Positions 1-8,766 of a stretch of DNA of 64,000 nucleotides are shown here, piece by piece. The stretch comes from Leptospiraceae bacterium. GTDB lineage: Bacteria; Spirochaetota; Leptospiria; Leptospirales; Leptospiraceae. Below the pieces are notes generated by a model, which saw only the letters and a program-made list of their open reading frames with translations, made no database searches and had not been told where the DNA came from. Numbering within the stretch: the first letter of the stretch is position 1; every line of letters begins with the position of its first letter. The translations under genes and the position numbers were made by a program. The stretch is from positions 682,001 through 746,000 of the forward strand of contig JADJFV010000001.1 in the NCBI GenBank assembly GCA_016708435.1. Reading direction: 5' to 3'.

Positions 1-605
1 GGAGCAACCAATCTGTCGAGATTTAGAAAGTCACGGTGGGGATAATCGCTGTTTTCTACTAAATGTTCTAAATGGATCGAGAGTTTCATCAGCCTACAAT
101 AACCATACATGGGTTTGCTTCGATTGCAGTTTAGATTTTTAATTGCCTCTTTTGTGTCTGCGCCAACGGCTGTTTTCTTTAAATTGCTTTTTATTAATTT
201 AGCAATGCTAATGTTTAGAGGATTTTCTTCTCGATTAATTAAATCATCTAGCTTGACAGTTGCATCAGCAGTTTCTCCTTTTTCAATTTTCCAAAATACT
301 AAAATAAGGTTTGCTAGAAAGTCATAATTATTTTTGTCATTCTTAAGAAGACTAACTAGGTTGGTTAATCCGTCTTTATCCCCACGAGCAATATAGTATT
401 CAGAGACAAATAAAGCATATTGTTGCATCTGGTCACTGTTTAACTTTTGTGGCAGATAACGAATCGTATCCCTTGTATCGAAACTATTTATATCATTAAT
501 ATATAGAATGGAATGGTTATTACCCACTTCCCATCCTGTAAAAGGTGCTGCTAAAATTGTTGTGCTGAAAATAAGAAAAAGGAAAAATGCTTTTTTAAAA
601 TTCAT
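1..605 (-). CDS. Exported protein of unknown function, C-terminus cut by the window edge
   Basis: A minus-strand frame stays open from an ATG at 605 to the window edge, giving about 201 residues with no stop, so the 3' end is missing. The protein begins with a classic Sec signal peptide (MNFKKAFFLFLIFSTTILA, probable cleavage after the Ala) and continues as a soluble, Lys/Asn/Leu-rich, probably helical domain that resembles a solenoid but has no motif I can name. It lies 29 bases upstream, in the minus direction, of nothing else visible; the next minus-strand gene (the M3 peptidase) ends at 634, so the two could be co-transcribed. I do not recognise the family. The reading frame and signal peptide are seen directly; a periplasmic or outer-membrane location is inferred. 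Confidence 0.7.
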   Translation of the reverse strand, partial: MNFKKAFFLFLIFSTTILAAPFTGWEVGNNHSILYINDINSFDTRDTIRYLPQKLNSDQMQQYALFVSEYYIARGDKDGLTNLVSLLKNDKNNYDFLANLILVFWKIEKGETADATVKLDDLINREENPLNISIAKLIKSNLKKTAVGADTKEAIKNLNCNRSKPMYGYCRLMKLSIHLEHLVENSDYPHRDFLNLDRLVA

Positions 606-633
606 AAATTTTTACTCAGTAGAAAAGAAATTT

Positions 634-2334
634 TTATTCGCTAATCTCTTTTTTGATTAGATTGACCAAATCCTGCAAACTTTTTTTATCCATTACGAAA
701 CTAATATTCCCTGATTCAAATAATTTTGGTAATGGAACCGAACCTCCAAGCGAGAGAGCTTTTAAATAGTATTCTATTGCTTCTTTTTCATTTACAAGAC
801 TATTACGCCAAAATTGCAAAGCTCCTAATTGTGCAATGCCATATTCAATATAATAAAAAGGAGATGTGTAGACATGTGGATACTGCCAACGGGTCTTTTC
901 GATTCTATCTAATCCACTCATATCGAGGAAAGGTTGAAATCTACGATTGAGCTCTTGCCATTTTTTACCTCTTGCCTCCCGTCCATTATCTTCTGTCGTA
1001 TAAACCCAGTGTTGAAAAGAATCAATCATAGACATAAATGGGAAAAATTCTACAATCTTAATGAGTTGCTCTCGTTTAACGCGCGTTATCTCTTCTTTCT
1101 TGTATACGTTGTGAAAGTAGGGTCTTCCCAAAAGTTCCATAGACATGGAGGCGACTTCTGCAAATTCTAAAGGAGACGAACGATAGCTTTTTAGGAATTG
1201 ATCTCGTGCTTGAAATGCATGAAAAGAATGACCGGCTTCGTGTAACAATGTATCTACATCTCTTTTGGAACCGACTGCATTCATGAAAATAAAGGGAACT
1301 CTTTTTTCGGAAAGCTCAGTCATGTATCCACCCGGAGCTTTGCCTTCTCGACTTGACAAATCTAATAGCTTATGCTCTCGCATATACTGAAAGTATCCAC
1401 CGATAATCGGATTTAATGCAGAAAATATTTTTTCTGTCTTGTCGCAAAGTTCTTTCTCTGAATCAAATGCTTTTATAATTCCGTATCCATCCGGGTCAAC
1501 ATATAAGTCCCAGGGGCGAAGGCTTGTTATTCCTAACTTCTTACATTTTTCCTTTGTCCATTCTGAAATTAAAGGAACCAATGTTTCGGCAATGGAGTCA
1601 TGCATATTTAAACAGTCTTGAGGAGTATAATCAAATCTTCCCTTTGAAACAAACGCATAATCACGATAATTCGCAAAGCCTGCATTGCGTGCTGCTTGCG
1701 TTCTGATTTTCAACATTTCATCAAATAAATCTTCTAATTGCTCTGCATCTTTTAGGTGAACGTCAACTCTTGCTCTGTATGTTTTCTCGCGTATAATGCG
1801 ATCTGGATTTTCTTGGAAAACAGCCATTTGCTGCACAGTATAATTTTTACCTTCGTATTCTACCATCCAGGAGCCGGTTATCTTTTGATAAGTCTGTGAT
1901 AACTTTGCGTCTTGTATAAATAAATCAATGTTTTCCTTTCTGTAAATTTCTTTTTCTGATTTAGTCTTCTTGATAAAAACCGCATAATAACTATTATCCA
2001 GTTCATTTATAAAGGAAGAGGCTAGAAATTTTTCTTGTAGGGAATTCTCAAACGGATCAATGATTGGGGAAATATTTTCAATAAAGTGTAGGTATTCTGC
2101 TTCTGCCGCTTTATCTTTAGTATCCACAGTCATGTTTACATAGCTAATAGAAATTGCTTCATCTACAATTGAATTAAGTTCTGACCAGAACTCAAGGAAG
2201 GATTTTAAATCATCTACAGAGTTAATTTTATAATCGAGTAATTGTTGGTAAACGGTTTTTAGCTCTGATTCGTTTTTGGGGTTTAGTTCTTTGCTTAGAT
2301 ATTTTCTACTATACGTTTGGTCAAGGTTCTTCAT
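634..2334 (-). CDS. M3 family oligoendopeptidase (PepF-like)
   Basis: This 566-residue protein has the gluzincin motif HEAGH at residues 365-369, with His365 and His369 as zinc ligands and Glu366 as catalytic base. A second Glu-rich segment (EFAEVASM, Glu about 393) supplies the third ligand, as in peptidase family M3. The C-terminal helices (PHVYTSPFYYIEYGIAQLGA) match the conserved oligopeptide-binding end of PepF-type enzymes. There is no signal peptide, so it should act in the cytoplasm, trimming short peptides. The length is typical of the shorter M3 oligoendopeptidases. It starts 8 bases after the stop of the small protein encoded at 2343-2945, so the two probably form an operon with the small gene first. 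Confidence 0.9.
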   Translation of the reverse strand: MKNLDQTYSRKYLSKELNPKNESELKTVYQQLLDYKINSVDDLKSFLEFWSELNSIVDEAISISYVNMTVDTKDKAAEAEYLHFIENISPIIDPFENSLQEKFLASSFINELDNSYYAVFIKKTKSEKEIYRKENIDLFIQDAKLSQTYQKITGSWMVEYEGKNYTVQQMAVFQENPDRIIREKTYRARVDVHLKDAEQLEDLFDEMLKIRTQAARNAGFANYRDYAFVSKGRFDYTPQDCLNMHDSIAETLVPLISEWTKEKCKKLGITSLRPWDLYVDPDGYGIIKAFDSEKELCDKTEKIFSALNPIIGGYFQYMREHKLLDLSSREGKAPGGYMTELSEKRVPFIFMNAVGSKRDVDTLLHEAGHSFHAFQARDQFLKSYRSSPLEFAEVASMSMELLGRPYFHNVYKKEEITRVKREQLIKIVEFFPFMSMIDSFQHWVYTTEDNGREARGKKWQELNRRFQPFLDMSGLDRIEKTRWQYPHVYTSPFYYIEYGIAQLGALQFWRNSLVNEKEAIEYYLKALSLGGSVPLPKLFESGNISFVMDKKSLQDLVNLIKKEISE

Positions 2335-2342
2335 GCAATGCC

Positions 2343-2945
2343 TTATTCTAAATTGATATCTATCTTCTCTGATTCAAGAGATGAATCCTCGCTTTTTTTG
2401 AATCGGAAAGAGATCATATCCACAATGTGTTCTGTATAATATCTGTCATTCGTATAAGTTTTGGAGATTTCATATAATTGCTTTTCTTCCTCGTGATTGA
2501 GTTTTCGTTCCATTGAAATATTGAATAGAGTAAGAAATCCAAGCGCGGATAATGCTTTGTTTTCTGATTTCAGATAGCCGAAGAATTCTTCGGATTTTAT
2601 ATTCGAGAAACTTGGAATCAATGTGGAAAGAAGTTCAATCGCTCCATTTGGGGTATCTTCTTTAAAGTTTTGAATATACCATTTTACTATTGCATAGGCT
2701 TTTTCATTTCCAATATCTATTAATACATAGAAAATGCCCACTACAAGATTGGTTTTCTCGTTCCATATATTGCTATCTTTTATCAAATCGCCAACTATGT
2801 TTTTAAATAAAAACCAGATTGCCTTTTCGTCCTCTAATGCTTTTTCTTTCAACTCTTGTAAAAGATTTTGAAAATGAAATGAGCCTTCAACTTCCGCCAA
2901 TTGCTTTAAATATTCTTCTACCTTCTCATTTATGGGGTCACTCAT
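2343..2945 (-). CDS. Conserved-looking 200-residue helical protein of unknown function
   Basis: The product is an acidic, predominantly helical cytoplasmic protein without signal peptide or membrane segment. Helix pairs such as ALSALGFLTLFNIS and NEKAYAIVKWYIQNF suggest a short HEAT/ARM-like solenoid, but I cannot assign a family. It is encoded immediately upstream of the M3 peptidase with an 8-base gap, which suggests co-expression. The start ATG at 2945 is followed by a continuous coding-like frame. No catalytic motif is visible and no function is proposed. Confidence 0.7.
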   Translation of the reverse strand: MSDPINEKVEEYLKQLAEVEGSFHFQNLLQELKEKALEDEKAIWFLFKNIVGDLIKDSNIWNEKTNLVVGIFYVLIDIGNEKAYAIVKWYIQNFKEDTPNGAIELLSTLIPSFSNIKSEEFFGYLKSENKALSALGFLTLFNISMERKLNHEEEKQLYEISKTYTNDRYYTEHIVDMISFRFKKSEDSSLESEKIDINLE

Positions 2946-3018
2946 TAAATCATAAACCTCTCTCGTTTTCGCTACTCTTAAATAATTTACTCACTATGAA
3001 ATGCAATTAAAAAAAACT

Positions 3019-3669
3019 TCAATGAAATGAACTGAGTCCCATGGCTGGAAGTTTGTATTTTTTTCTTTTAGTTACGAAAATATCATCAATTGCAATCAGA
3101 TATTCCTTCTCTTTTGTCAAACTTTGATGCGGATTGAATTGAATTCCAGTGATTTTACTGTTACCATGCTTTCCGATGAGAAAATCAGATTGTGCAATTC
3201 GATTCCCAATTGGTATTCGGAAGCTTTGCCAACCTTCATAGTTTAAATTAGCAATTCGAATCTTATGCTTTTCAAACTTTGCATCTTGCAAGTAAAGAAA
3301 TAATTCACCGTTCGCTTGATTCGAATAAATATAGAACTCAAATTCAATAATATAATCCTCCAATTTGTATGGGCTAGGGAATGATAAGTCTATTGGAATA
3401 CCGTTTCCTTCGGTCGAAATTCGAATGAATAAACTCGTATTGGATTGTAAATCTGGAGATGTTAAATTCTTACTCATTCGAACTTCTGGTAGATAATGTT
3501 TGTTTGCCTGCACTTGAATAGATTTATTCGTGATTTGGACTGATTCAAAATCTTCCAATAGAATCTTTTCTTTATAATCAAGGACTTTTATCTCTTGCCC
3601 ATAAAGTAAAAGAGTTGATAGACCTATCATCAACGTAAATATTTTTTTTGTCTTCTTAAAATAGAGCAT
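3019..3669 (-). CDS. FlaA-like exported protein (spirochaete flagellar sheath family, tentative)
   Basis: From the ATG at 3669 the product is 216 residues with a signal peptide (LYFKKTKKIFTLMIGLSTLL then YGQ). The frame is open five codons further, to a TTG at 3684, but the signal peptide favours the ATG. The mature part is beta-rich: an N-terminal LEDFES segment, then GWQSFRIPIGNR, QSDFLIGK, ITGIQFNP and finally LIAIDDIFVTKRK. That order (DFE, GW-x-FR-x-PI, FxIG, IxGIxF, DDI/L) resembles FlaA-type filament outer-layer proteins of spirochaetes, which coat the periplasmic flagella. The match is by eye only. A carbohydrate-binding-like jelly-roll protein of another family is the main alternative. 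It is transcribed alone, divergent from the gene at 3834. Confidence 0.55.
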   Translation of the reverse strand: MLYFKKTKKIFTLMIGLSTLLLYGQEIKVLDYKEKILLEDFESVQITNKSIQVQANKHYLPEVRMSKNLTSPDLQSNTSLFIRISTEGNGIPIDLSFPSPYKLEDYIIEFEFYIYSNQANGELFLYLQDAKFEKHKIRIANLNYEGWQSFRIPIGNRIAQSDFLIGKHGNSKITGIQFNPHQSLTKEKEYLIAIDDIFVTKRKKYKLPAMGLSSFH

Positions 3670-3761
3670 AGGAGGCAAAAACAATGTTGATTTTATGACA
3701 TTTTACTTCAAGAGTAAATGTGTTTTTTCAAATTGAATATTCCTCGCATAGCTGTCAATCC

Positions 3762-3788
3762 TTGACATACATGCTTGTATTGTAATAT
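3762..3788 (+). promoter_or_regulatory. Putative sigma70 promoter of the OmpL47-like gene
   Basis: A perfect -35 hexamer TTGACA lies at 3762-3767, with TAATAT at 3783-3788 as a candidate -10 (15-base spacing, one or two short of ideal; other AT-rich hexamers nearby could serve). It lies about 46 bases upstream of the ATG at 3834, in the divergent gap with the FlaA-like gene. Only the -35 is strong. Confidence 0.4.
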
Positions 3789-3833
3789 ATGGTAAATTAA
3801 ACAGTTAAATTACACATTACTAGGAGACTTTAG

Positions 3834-4943
3834 ATGAAAAACATCATTAAACTCTTTCTCATGCTTACCTTTACTATCGCATTGGTTGCACAGTCCGGTA
3901 TTAAACCTCTTCCTAACGACGGAAAAATGGATAAAGCCGAGAAAGCTATCGAAACAATTCCTACGACTTCAGTTGACAAAATGAAAACTGAGTCTAAAAC
4001 AACAACTACAACGACCACAACTACTACTTCAACAGTGCCTGCGGTAACTTCTACTCCAGTTGCACCTGCTCAACCTGCTCAACCACCTGTAACAACTACA
4101 AGAGCAATTGATCCAAACCTAGGTAACTCACCTGCTCTTTATATCAATTCTAGAACTGCTTTCGAATTGGTAACTGGTGACGACTTAAGTGGTGTTGATT
4201 ACATTGAATACAAAATTAATGATGGCGAATACTCAAGATATACCGTTCCTATTTCTTTAAGCAAAGAAGGTCCTGCTACCATTACTTACAAAGCAACTGA
4301 TAAAGTTGGAAATAAAGAATTAGCAAAAGTCATTAACTTAATTGTTGATAACACCGCTCCTTCTGTAAGTGTTAAAGCTTCTGAGCCTTTATTTGCAACT
4401 GGAAATACCCAGTATTCTTCTCCAAAGAATACATATCAAATTCTTGCTGAAGACAAATCTTCTGGCGTTAAGCAAATTGTATACTCTGTTGACAATGAGC
4501 CTAAACAAGATTATAAAAATGAGCCACTCAAATTAGAGAAGCCTGGATTTCATGTTATTAACTTTTATGCAATTGATAATGCTGGAAACGTAAGCCAAGA
4601 GAATAGCTACATTGTGAACGTAGATGGAATCAAACCAACTGTTGACATCAAAGAATCTATCCCTTACATCGTAATCAACAACAAAGTTTATGCAAAGAAA
4701 GAAACTATATTCACCGTTACTGCGGCTGATGGACAAAGTGGAATCAAGCAAATTCTAGTAAAAACAGATGGTGCTCCTGATTTCGTTCCATACGTTGAAG
4801 CTCTTACCTTCGGAACTTCTGGCGAGCATGTTATCGAAGCAAAGGCTATTGATAATGTTGGAAATGAAAGCGACATTAAGAAAGTTATTTTCTCTAACGA
4901 CATCAAAGCTCCAAGCACAGTTATTAAAGCCGTTTCTAATTAA
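3834..4943 (+). CDS. OmpL47-like exported repeat protein
   Basis: This 369-residue protein starts with a signal peptide (KNIIKLFLMLTFTIALVAQ), followed by a Thr/Pro/Ala-rich linker with a run of ten Thr (about residues 57-90). About three repeats of roughly 90 residues follow. Each repeat carries a GxDDLSGVDYIEYKINDGEY-like segment, a Pro-rich strand and an ending like ITYKATDKVGN or VINFYAIDNAGN. This is the pattern of the OmpL47-type beta-rich repeat found in Leptospira OmpL47 and relatives, which are surface or periplasmic and immunoglobulin-like. An upstream AGGAG (taggagactttag) precedes the ATG and a strong hairpin follows the stop, so the gene is probably monocistronic. The SxGVxxIxYxxD motif also occurs in bacterial Ig-like domains, so the family name is moderately certain and the outer-membrane location is inferred. 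Confidence 0.75.
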   Translation: MKNIIKLFLMLTFTIALVAQSGIKPLPNDGKMDKAEKAIETIPTTSVDKMKTESKTTTTTTTTTTSTVPAVTSTPVAPAQPAQPPVTTTRAIDPNLGNSPALYINSRTAFELVTGDDLSGVDYIEYKINDGEYSRYTVPISLSKEGPATITYKATDKVGNKELAKVINLIVDNTAPSVSVKASEPLFATGNTQYSSPKNTYQILAEDKSSGVKQIVYSVDNEPKQDYKNEPLKLEKPGFHVINFYAIDNAGNVSQENSYIVNVDGIKPTVDIKESIPYIVINNKVYAKKETIFTVTAADGQSGIKQILVKTDGAPDFVPYVEALTFGTSGEHVIEAKAIDNVGNESDIKKVIFSNDIKAPSTVIKAVSN

Positions 4944-4959
4944 TTCTAAAAAACTCTCT

Positions 4960-4988
4960 GGGGCGCACATTCGTGCGTCCCTTTCTTC
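4960..4988 (+). terminator. Intrinsic terminator after the OmpL47-like gene
   Basis: GGGGCGCAC (4960-4968) pairs with GTGCGTCCC (4973-4981) across a four-base ATTC loop, giving a nine-pair stem with one G-U wobble. A T-rich tail (TTCTTCT) follows. It begins 17 bases after the stop codon. Confidence 0.8.
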
Positions 4989-5065
4989 TAAAAAAATAAT
5001 CTTCTTTTCTTAAAAAAATTAAGACTTTCCTGCACATTATTCTAATTTCTTAGCCTATTCTATGT

Positions 5066-5788
5066 ATGATTCAGAAATTTATCATACTCGTCTTAGATTA
5101 TTTATTCCCTATCGCTTGTAACTTTTGTGGAGAGTTTGATTTTTTTTCCTCTAAGTTGTCTCTTTGTAAAAAATGCTATAAAGAAGGAAATAAAGAGAAA
5201 GCGGTATTGCTGGATACTTCCTATTGTGGTGTTTGCAAAACTGAACTAATAAATGAAGAATGCAATTATTGTAACTCCCGCAATGTTTTCTTTTCTCAGT
5301 TAAATTACATTCGTATTCGCGGGGAGTTTGAGAGGGAAATTATTCAAAGAATAAAGTTTGGGAATGCACCGCATTTGAGCAATTACTTTCGACTCGGTCT
5401 TAGAAAAGTAATGCGAGGCTTGAACAAAAAGAGATATACTGCGATTGTAAGCATTCCTTCTAACAAAAGCACTATTCGCAAAAGACCGATTCCTGTTTGT
5501 AAACCTGTCACTGATTTGTTGATTCATCATTTACGAATCAAAACTATTATCCCCTTCGAAAAGAAGTCAAAGGAATTACAATCCGGAAAAAGTTTCCGAG
5601 ATAGATTTATACATGCCCAATCTGCCTTCATTATTAAAGAGTCTTATTCTAATAAATTGAAAGGCAACTATCTATTAGTCGATGATGTATTTACCACGGG
5701 TGCAACCATCAACGAGATGGCAAAGATATTACTCTTAAATGGCGCAAACGAGGTGGATGTATTAGTGCTTGTAAAAGGGAAGATGTAA
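5066..5788 (+). CDS. comF: ComF family phosphoribosyltransferase-like protein
   Basis: The 240-residue protein has the ComF/GntX layout. A short N-terminal hydrophobic helix (residues 4-17) is followed by cysteine pairs forming zinc-ribbon-like motifs (CNFC, CKKC, CGVC, CNYC within the first 75 residues). The C-terminal half is a type I phosphoribosyltransferase domain with the PRPP-binding signature LLVDDVFTTGATINE near residues 206-220. Family members support DNA uptake or nucleotide/phosphoribosyl metabolism in various bacteria; the substrate is not known. It lies between a terminator and a convergent gene whose stop is 3 bases away, so it is likely transcribed alone. Confidence 0.85.
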   Translation: MIQKFIILVLDYLFPIACNFCGEFDFFSSKLSLCKKCYKEGNKEKAVLLDTSYCGVCKTELINEECNYCNSRNVFFSQLNYIRIRGEFEREIIQRIKFGNAPHLSNYFRLGLRKVMRGLNKKRYTAIVSIPSNKSTIRKRPIPVCKPVTDLLIHHLRIKTIIPFEKKSKELQSGKSFRDRFIHAQSAFIIKESYSNKLKGNYLLVDDVFTTGATINEMAKILLLNGANEVDVLVLVKGKM

Positions 5789-5791
5789 ACC

Positions 5792-6808
5792 TTACTCTAA
5801 GAATTTAAAATCATCCTTTACTTCTGGCTTCGTCATCTTCTGATTGTATTTGGCGTCTCCACCGGTTAACCAAATATTGCCTTTCAATGCACCTGATTTT
5901 TTGAACTGGTATTGTAAGTAAAAGTTAGTAATTTTTTTCCAGAATTCCTTTTGATCGGATCCTACTTCTTTAAGATTGCATTCATCGGGAATGACTTCAA
6001 TGGTTCCATACGTTGCTGATACTTTTTTCGGATTTGTAAAGGATACTATGGAGTATTCACAAAAATCATTTTGATTTGCAATATAAGGAATTACTTTAAG
6101 TTTATACGTATTCAAATCTGTATCTTTACGAACAGAAAAATATCCCCGTTTATTTCCTGTAATTCGCGCTGAATTCGGAAGCTTAAAATAACTATGCATC
6201 ACTTCATTTTGAGAAAATTCAGCATGTATTTTGCTAATTTCCTTTGTAGGATTATCTTTGTTATTCGCTGTGATAATTTTAGAATCTTTTTTAGGCTGTG
6301 TATTCGTATTTTCTGTTACACCATCTTTGCTGATAAAAATGCTTACATCTGCACTTACCCATTGTTCGGGCGGGAGTTTTTTCGTTAGTTTTTTTAACCA
6401 GGCTAAATTATTCGGACTCATTCCTTGATAGACTGGCTTTATCCAATACTTAGCTTTGTGTAATTTCTTAATTCTATTCCTAGATGCAATGGCAATGATT
6501 GTGTCCTTTCCAAGTGCCTCTCCTGCAAGAAATTCGTAATCCTTTGTATCATCAGGAATTCGAATCTCTTCGTTAAAGATCATATTATCTTGCTCATCTT
6601 CATTTGGATAAAGTAGGTTTAAGTTTCCATCACTTTGCAGTGTTAGAATATAGAGATAAGCTGCTTGTTTTAGCTTAACATTAATTTTGATAGATTGACC
6701 CGGGCGATAATTTCGATAGTTTGTCTCTAAAGAAATTCCCATATCATTGGAGGAGGGAGAACTGGAAAATAAAAGTAATAAGGGGATTAGAATTAGAAAC
6801 CGCTTCAT
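5792..6808 (-). CDS. Exported DUF4384 domain protein
   Basis: The 338-residue product has a signal peptide (KRFLILIPLLLLFSSSPSS) followed by a DUF4384 domain at about residues 24-115. Its hallmarks are YRPGQSIKINVKLKQAAYLY, then YILTLQSDGNLNLLYPN and a strand ending in AGEALGKDTIIAIAS. DUF4384 is a beta-sandwich found in exported proteins, often beside kinases or surface systems; its biochemical role is unknown. The C-terminal 200 residues have a polar linker (TNTQPKKDSKIITANNKDN) and a second beta-rich part I cannot assign. The gene converges on comF and diverges from the CPBP protease gene at 6864. Confidence 0.75.
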   Translation of the reverse strand: MKRFLILIPLLLLFSSSPSSNDMGISLETNYRNYRPGQSIKINVKLKQAAYLYILTLQSDGNLNLLYPNEDEQDNMIFNEEIRIPDDTKDYEFLAGEALGKDTIIAIASRNRIKKLHKAKYWIKPVYQGMSPNNLAWLKKLTKKLPPEQWVSADVSIFISKDGVTENTNTQPKKDSKIITANNKDNPTKEISKIHAEFSQNEVMHSYFKLPNSARITGNKRGYFSVRKDTDLNTYKLKVIPYIANQNDFCEYSIVSFTNPKKVSATYGTIEVIPDECNLKEVGSDQKEFWKKITNFYLQYQFKKSGALKGNIWLTGGDAKYNQKMTKPEVKDDFKFLE

Positions 6809-6863
6809 CCCATGACAATTTTACAGATTTTTATTTTGTCAACAAAGATAGTAGGAAAAAACG

Positions 6864-7772
6864 ATGACAAGAGACTTAGGTTCTAAAGATTGTAAAGGAA
6901 AGATGAGCGAAGAAAAAAAAACGAGAGATTATTTTGAGATATTCAGAATCACTCTTATCCATGTAACAATTATAACTTTTTGTTATGTCCTGCTAAGCAT
7001 TTTTTCCCAATTCACGATGGCAACCGTTGCCCTTCAGAATCGTTTTCCTGACAACTTCGTTGAATTAAGCGATGAACAAAAATCAGAAATTCAAAACAAA
7101 ACCGTTAAGGAATTTGAAGTTTTGATGAAGAATAATCCACAAAAAATTAATGATGAATACATCGAAGCGGTTACTAAAACATCTCCTAGTCTTTTGTTTG
7201 TTCAAAATTTTCTCTGGCTAATCTGCTTTGTTCTCCCAGTTTATTTCATTCTAAAGAAATTAGTTCGAGTAGATATAAATAGTCTGAATGATGAATTGGG
7301 GTTTATTCAGATTAACCGTGGACTCGTTGCAGGTTGCGTTGTCTTTTTAATATTACTTGCAGTTTCGATGGTTTTTTCTTTCGTGAATTTTAAACCAAAG
7401 ATTAATGAATTTCAAGCTAAGCTCTTTATAAATTTAAAGGGAAATTATTATCTACTCGCTTGGGCAATCTATACTGTGGGTTTAATTACAGGAATCTTAG
7501 AAGAGTTTTTATTTCGCGGTATGTTTCTTGCGCATTTCGTAAGTAAGGGATTGGCTAGAGAGGGACTTTTTATTACTTCCTTTCTTTTTGGTATGATGCA
7601 TTTCTCATTTGATGCGTCTCCCGTTGTGCCTGTCATATTGACTTTTGTAGGTGTATTGTTTGGTTTAATCTATCTTCAGTCTAAGAATATATGGGTTGCG
7701 GTTGGTGCTCACGCTACTTACAATTCATTGGGACTGATTGCAGCATATTTCCTTGGGGACAAACTTCTGTGA
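6864..7772 (+). CDS. CPBP family intramembrane glutamic protease (Abi/Rce1-like)
   Basis: The 302-residue multi-pass membrane protein has the CPBP signature. Glu213-Glu214-x3-Arg218 (EEFLFRG) is motif 1, and Phe242-x3-His246 (FGMMHF) is motif 2. Hydrophobic segments lie near residues 31-50, 112-130, 152-172, 198-220, 235-250 and 258-300. Family members are intramembrane endopeptidases that process prenylated or peptide substrates, or act in bacteriocin immunity; the substrate here is unknown. Two starts are possible: 6864 (preceded by TAGGA, eight bases away) and the ATG at 6903. I prefer 6864. The stop overlaps the next gene's GTG start, which indicates translational coupling. Confidence 0.85.
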   Translation: MTRDLGSKDCKGKMSEEKKTRDYFEIFRITLIHVTIITFCYVLLSIFSQFTMATVALQNRFPDNFVELSDEQKSEIQNKTVKEFEVLMKNNPQKINDEYIEAVTKTSPSLLFVQNFLWLICFVLPVYFILKKLVRVDINSLNDELGFIQINRGLVAGCVVFLILLAVSMVFSFVNFKPKINEFQAKLFINLKGNYYLLAWAIYTVGLITGILEEFLFRGMFLAHFVSKGLAREGLFITSFLFGMMHFSFDASPVVPVILTFVGVLFGLIYLQSKNIWVAVGAHATYNSLGLIAAYFLGDKLL

Positions 7773-8527
7773 GAAAAAATTTTCTTTTAATAGCGCATAC
7801 TCTTATTTATCTCTTTGCTTTGTTTTTTTTCTTTCCACTTTCTGCTTCTGAGTCATTTGAAAGTCCTGCCTCGGTAGAAGATACAAATCTAAAGATTGTA
7901 AAACTTTTAAATAAAATTACCGACAATTCTATTCTTCCTGTAGAGTCTACAGGTGGTTTTAATTACAGGTATCGGAGTAGTCTTCTCAGTCCATTTCGAT
8001 TTAATGTTTATGTAGGTCGGTTCACTAAGAAGTCAGAGGATTCTATTGTTAGAATAGAAGCAAGCAAGAACGGAGAGGCAAAGTTGTTGAAAACGATTTT
8101 GGAAGTAGAAGTAAATAAAAACACTGCCGAATATAGATTCGAGCAAGCACTAAATCCTAAATATCATGTCGTATCACAAACTTTGAACTTTGTTACCCCA
8201 GCCGCAAGTGTATTCTACAACTCTTACAACTCTCCCTTTTATACTACATCTGATACCGTAATCAAGATGGGAACTTATGCCTTGATTGATATGGTAATCC
8301 TAGCAATTGCTGCATTCTATATAAATAACAATAAGACAGGAAATAAAAATATATACGCGGATTTGTTAAATAAGCAAGGTCCGAGCAAATATATGTTTGC
8401 CCCGCCGCACGGGGAAATAATTTTAGCCGCTCTTTTGTTGCCTAGAATATATAGAAGTGTAGAAGCATTCCATGATACCTCTGCACAAAATCGAATTGCT
8501 GAACTTTCTTATACTTATAGATTTTAG
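7769..8527 (+). CDS. Exported protein of unknown function, coupled to the CPBP protease
   Basis: The correct start is the GTG at 7769, which overlaps the preceding stop as GTGA. The frame stays open further upstream, but only within the protease gene. From this GTG the 252-residue protein begins with a signal peptide (RKNFLLIAHTLIYLFALFFFFPLSA). The body is polar with a later hydrophobic stretch (LIDMVILAIAAFYI) that could be a membrane segment, and it ends in an aromatic residue (TYRF). A C-terminal Phe is common in outer-membrane beta-barrels, but I do not see clear alternating strands. No family is recognised. The four-base overlap suggests its function is linked to the protease, perhaps as partner or substrate. 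Confidence 0.65.
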   Translation: MRKNFLLIAHTLIYLFALFFFFPLSASESFESPASVEDTNLKIVKLLNKITDNSILPVESTGGFNYRYRSSLLSPFRFNVYVGRFTKKSEDSIVRIEASKNGEAKLLKTILEVEVNKNTAEYRFEQALNPKYHVVSQTLNFVTPAASVFYNSYNSPFYTTSDTVIKMGTYALIDMVILAIAAFYINNNKTGNKNIYADLLNKQGPSKYMFAPPHGEIILAALLLPRIYRSVEAFHDTSAQNRIAELSYTYRF

Positions 8528-8556
8528 TATAAACCTATTGTATTTACTCAGTGGGT

Positions 8557-8742
8557 TTGCCACAGAGGCACTGAGACACAGAGGGTTTTGGGTTTGCTCT
8601 ATTTCTAATCATATAAGACATCCTAAAGAGAACTGAGAATACCAATTTGTATTTTAAATGCATACACATAAGCTTGAATTGGGAAAATAAGCGTTATTTG
8701 TTAAACAAACTCTCTTGAAATTCCTCCGTGCCTCTGTGGCAA
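8557..8742 (+). repeat. Dispersed CACAGAG-family inverted repeat, copy 1
   Basis: A left arm at 8557-8583 begins TTGCCACAGAGGCACTGAG. A right arm at 8723-8742, CCTCCGTGCCTCTGTGGCAA, is its near reverse complement. About 140 bases of unremarkable AT-rich sequence separate them. The same paired arms recur at 13673-13868 and 53628-53742. It fills the 239-base gap between the exported protein and parB. Confidence 0.75.
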
Positions 8743-8766
8743 TCTTTTATGCTAAGTAGTTACAAC

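Noticed and set aside
7691..7768. Upstream extension of the exported protein at 7769
   Set aside because: It lies in the CPBP protease gene in another frame and would displace the signal peptide; the GTG at 7769 gives a clean four-base overlap.
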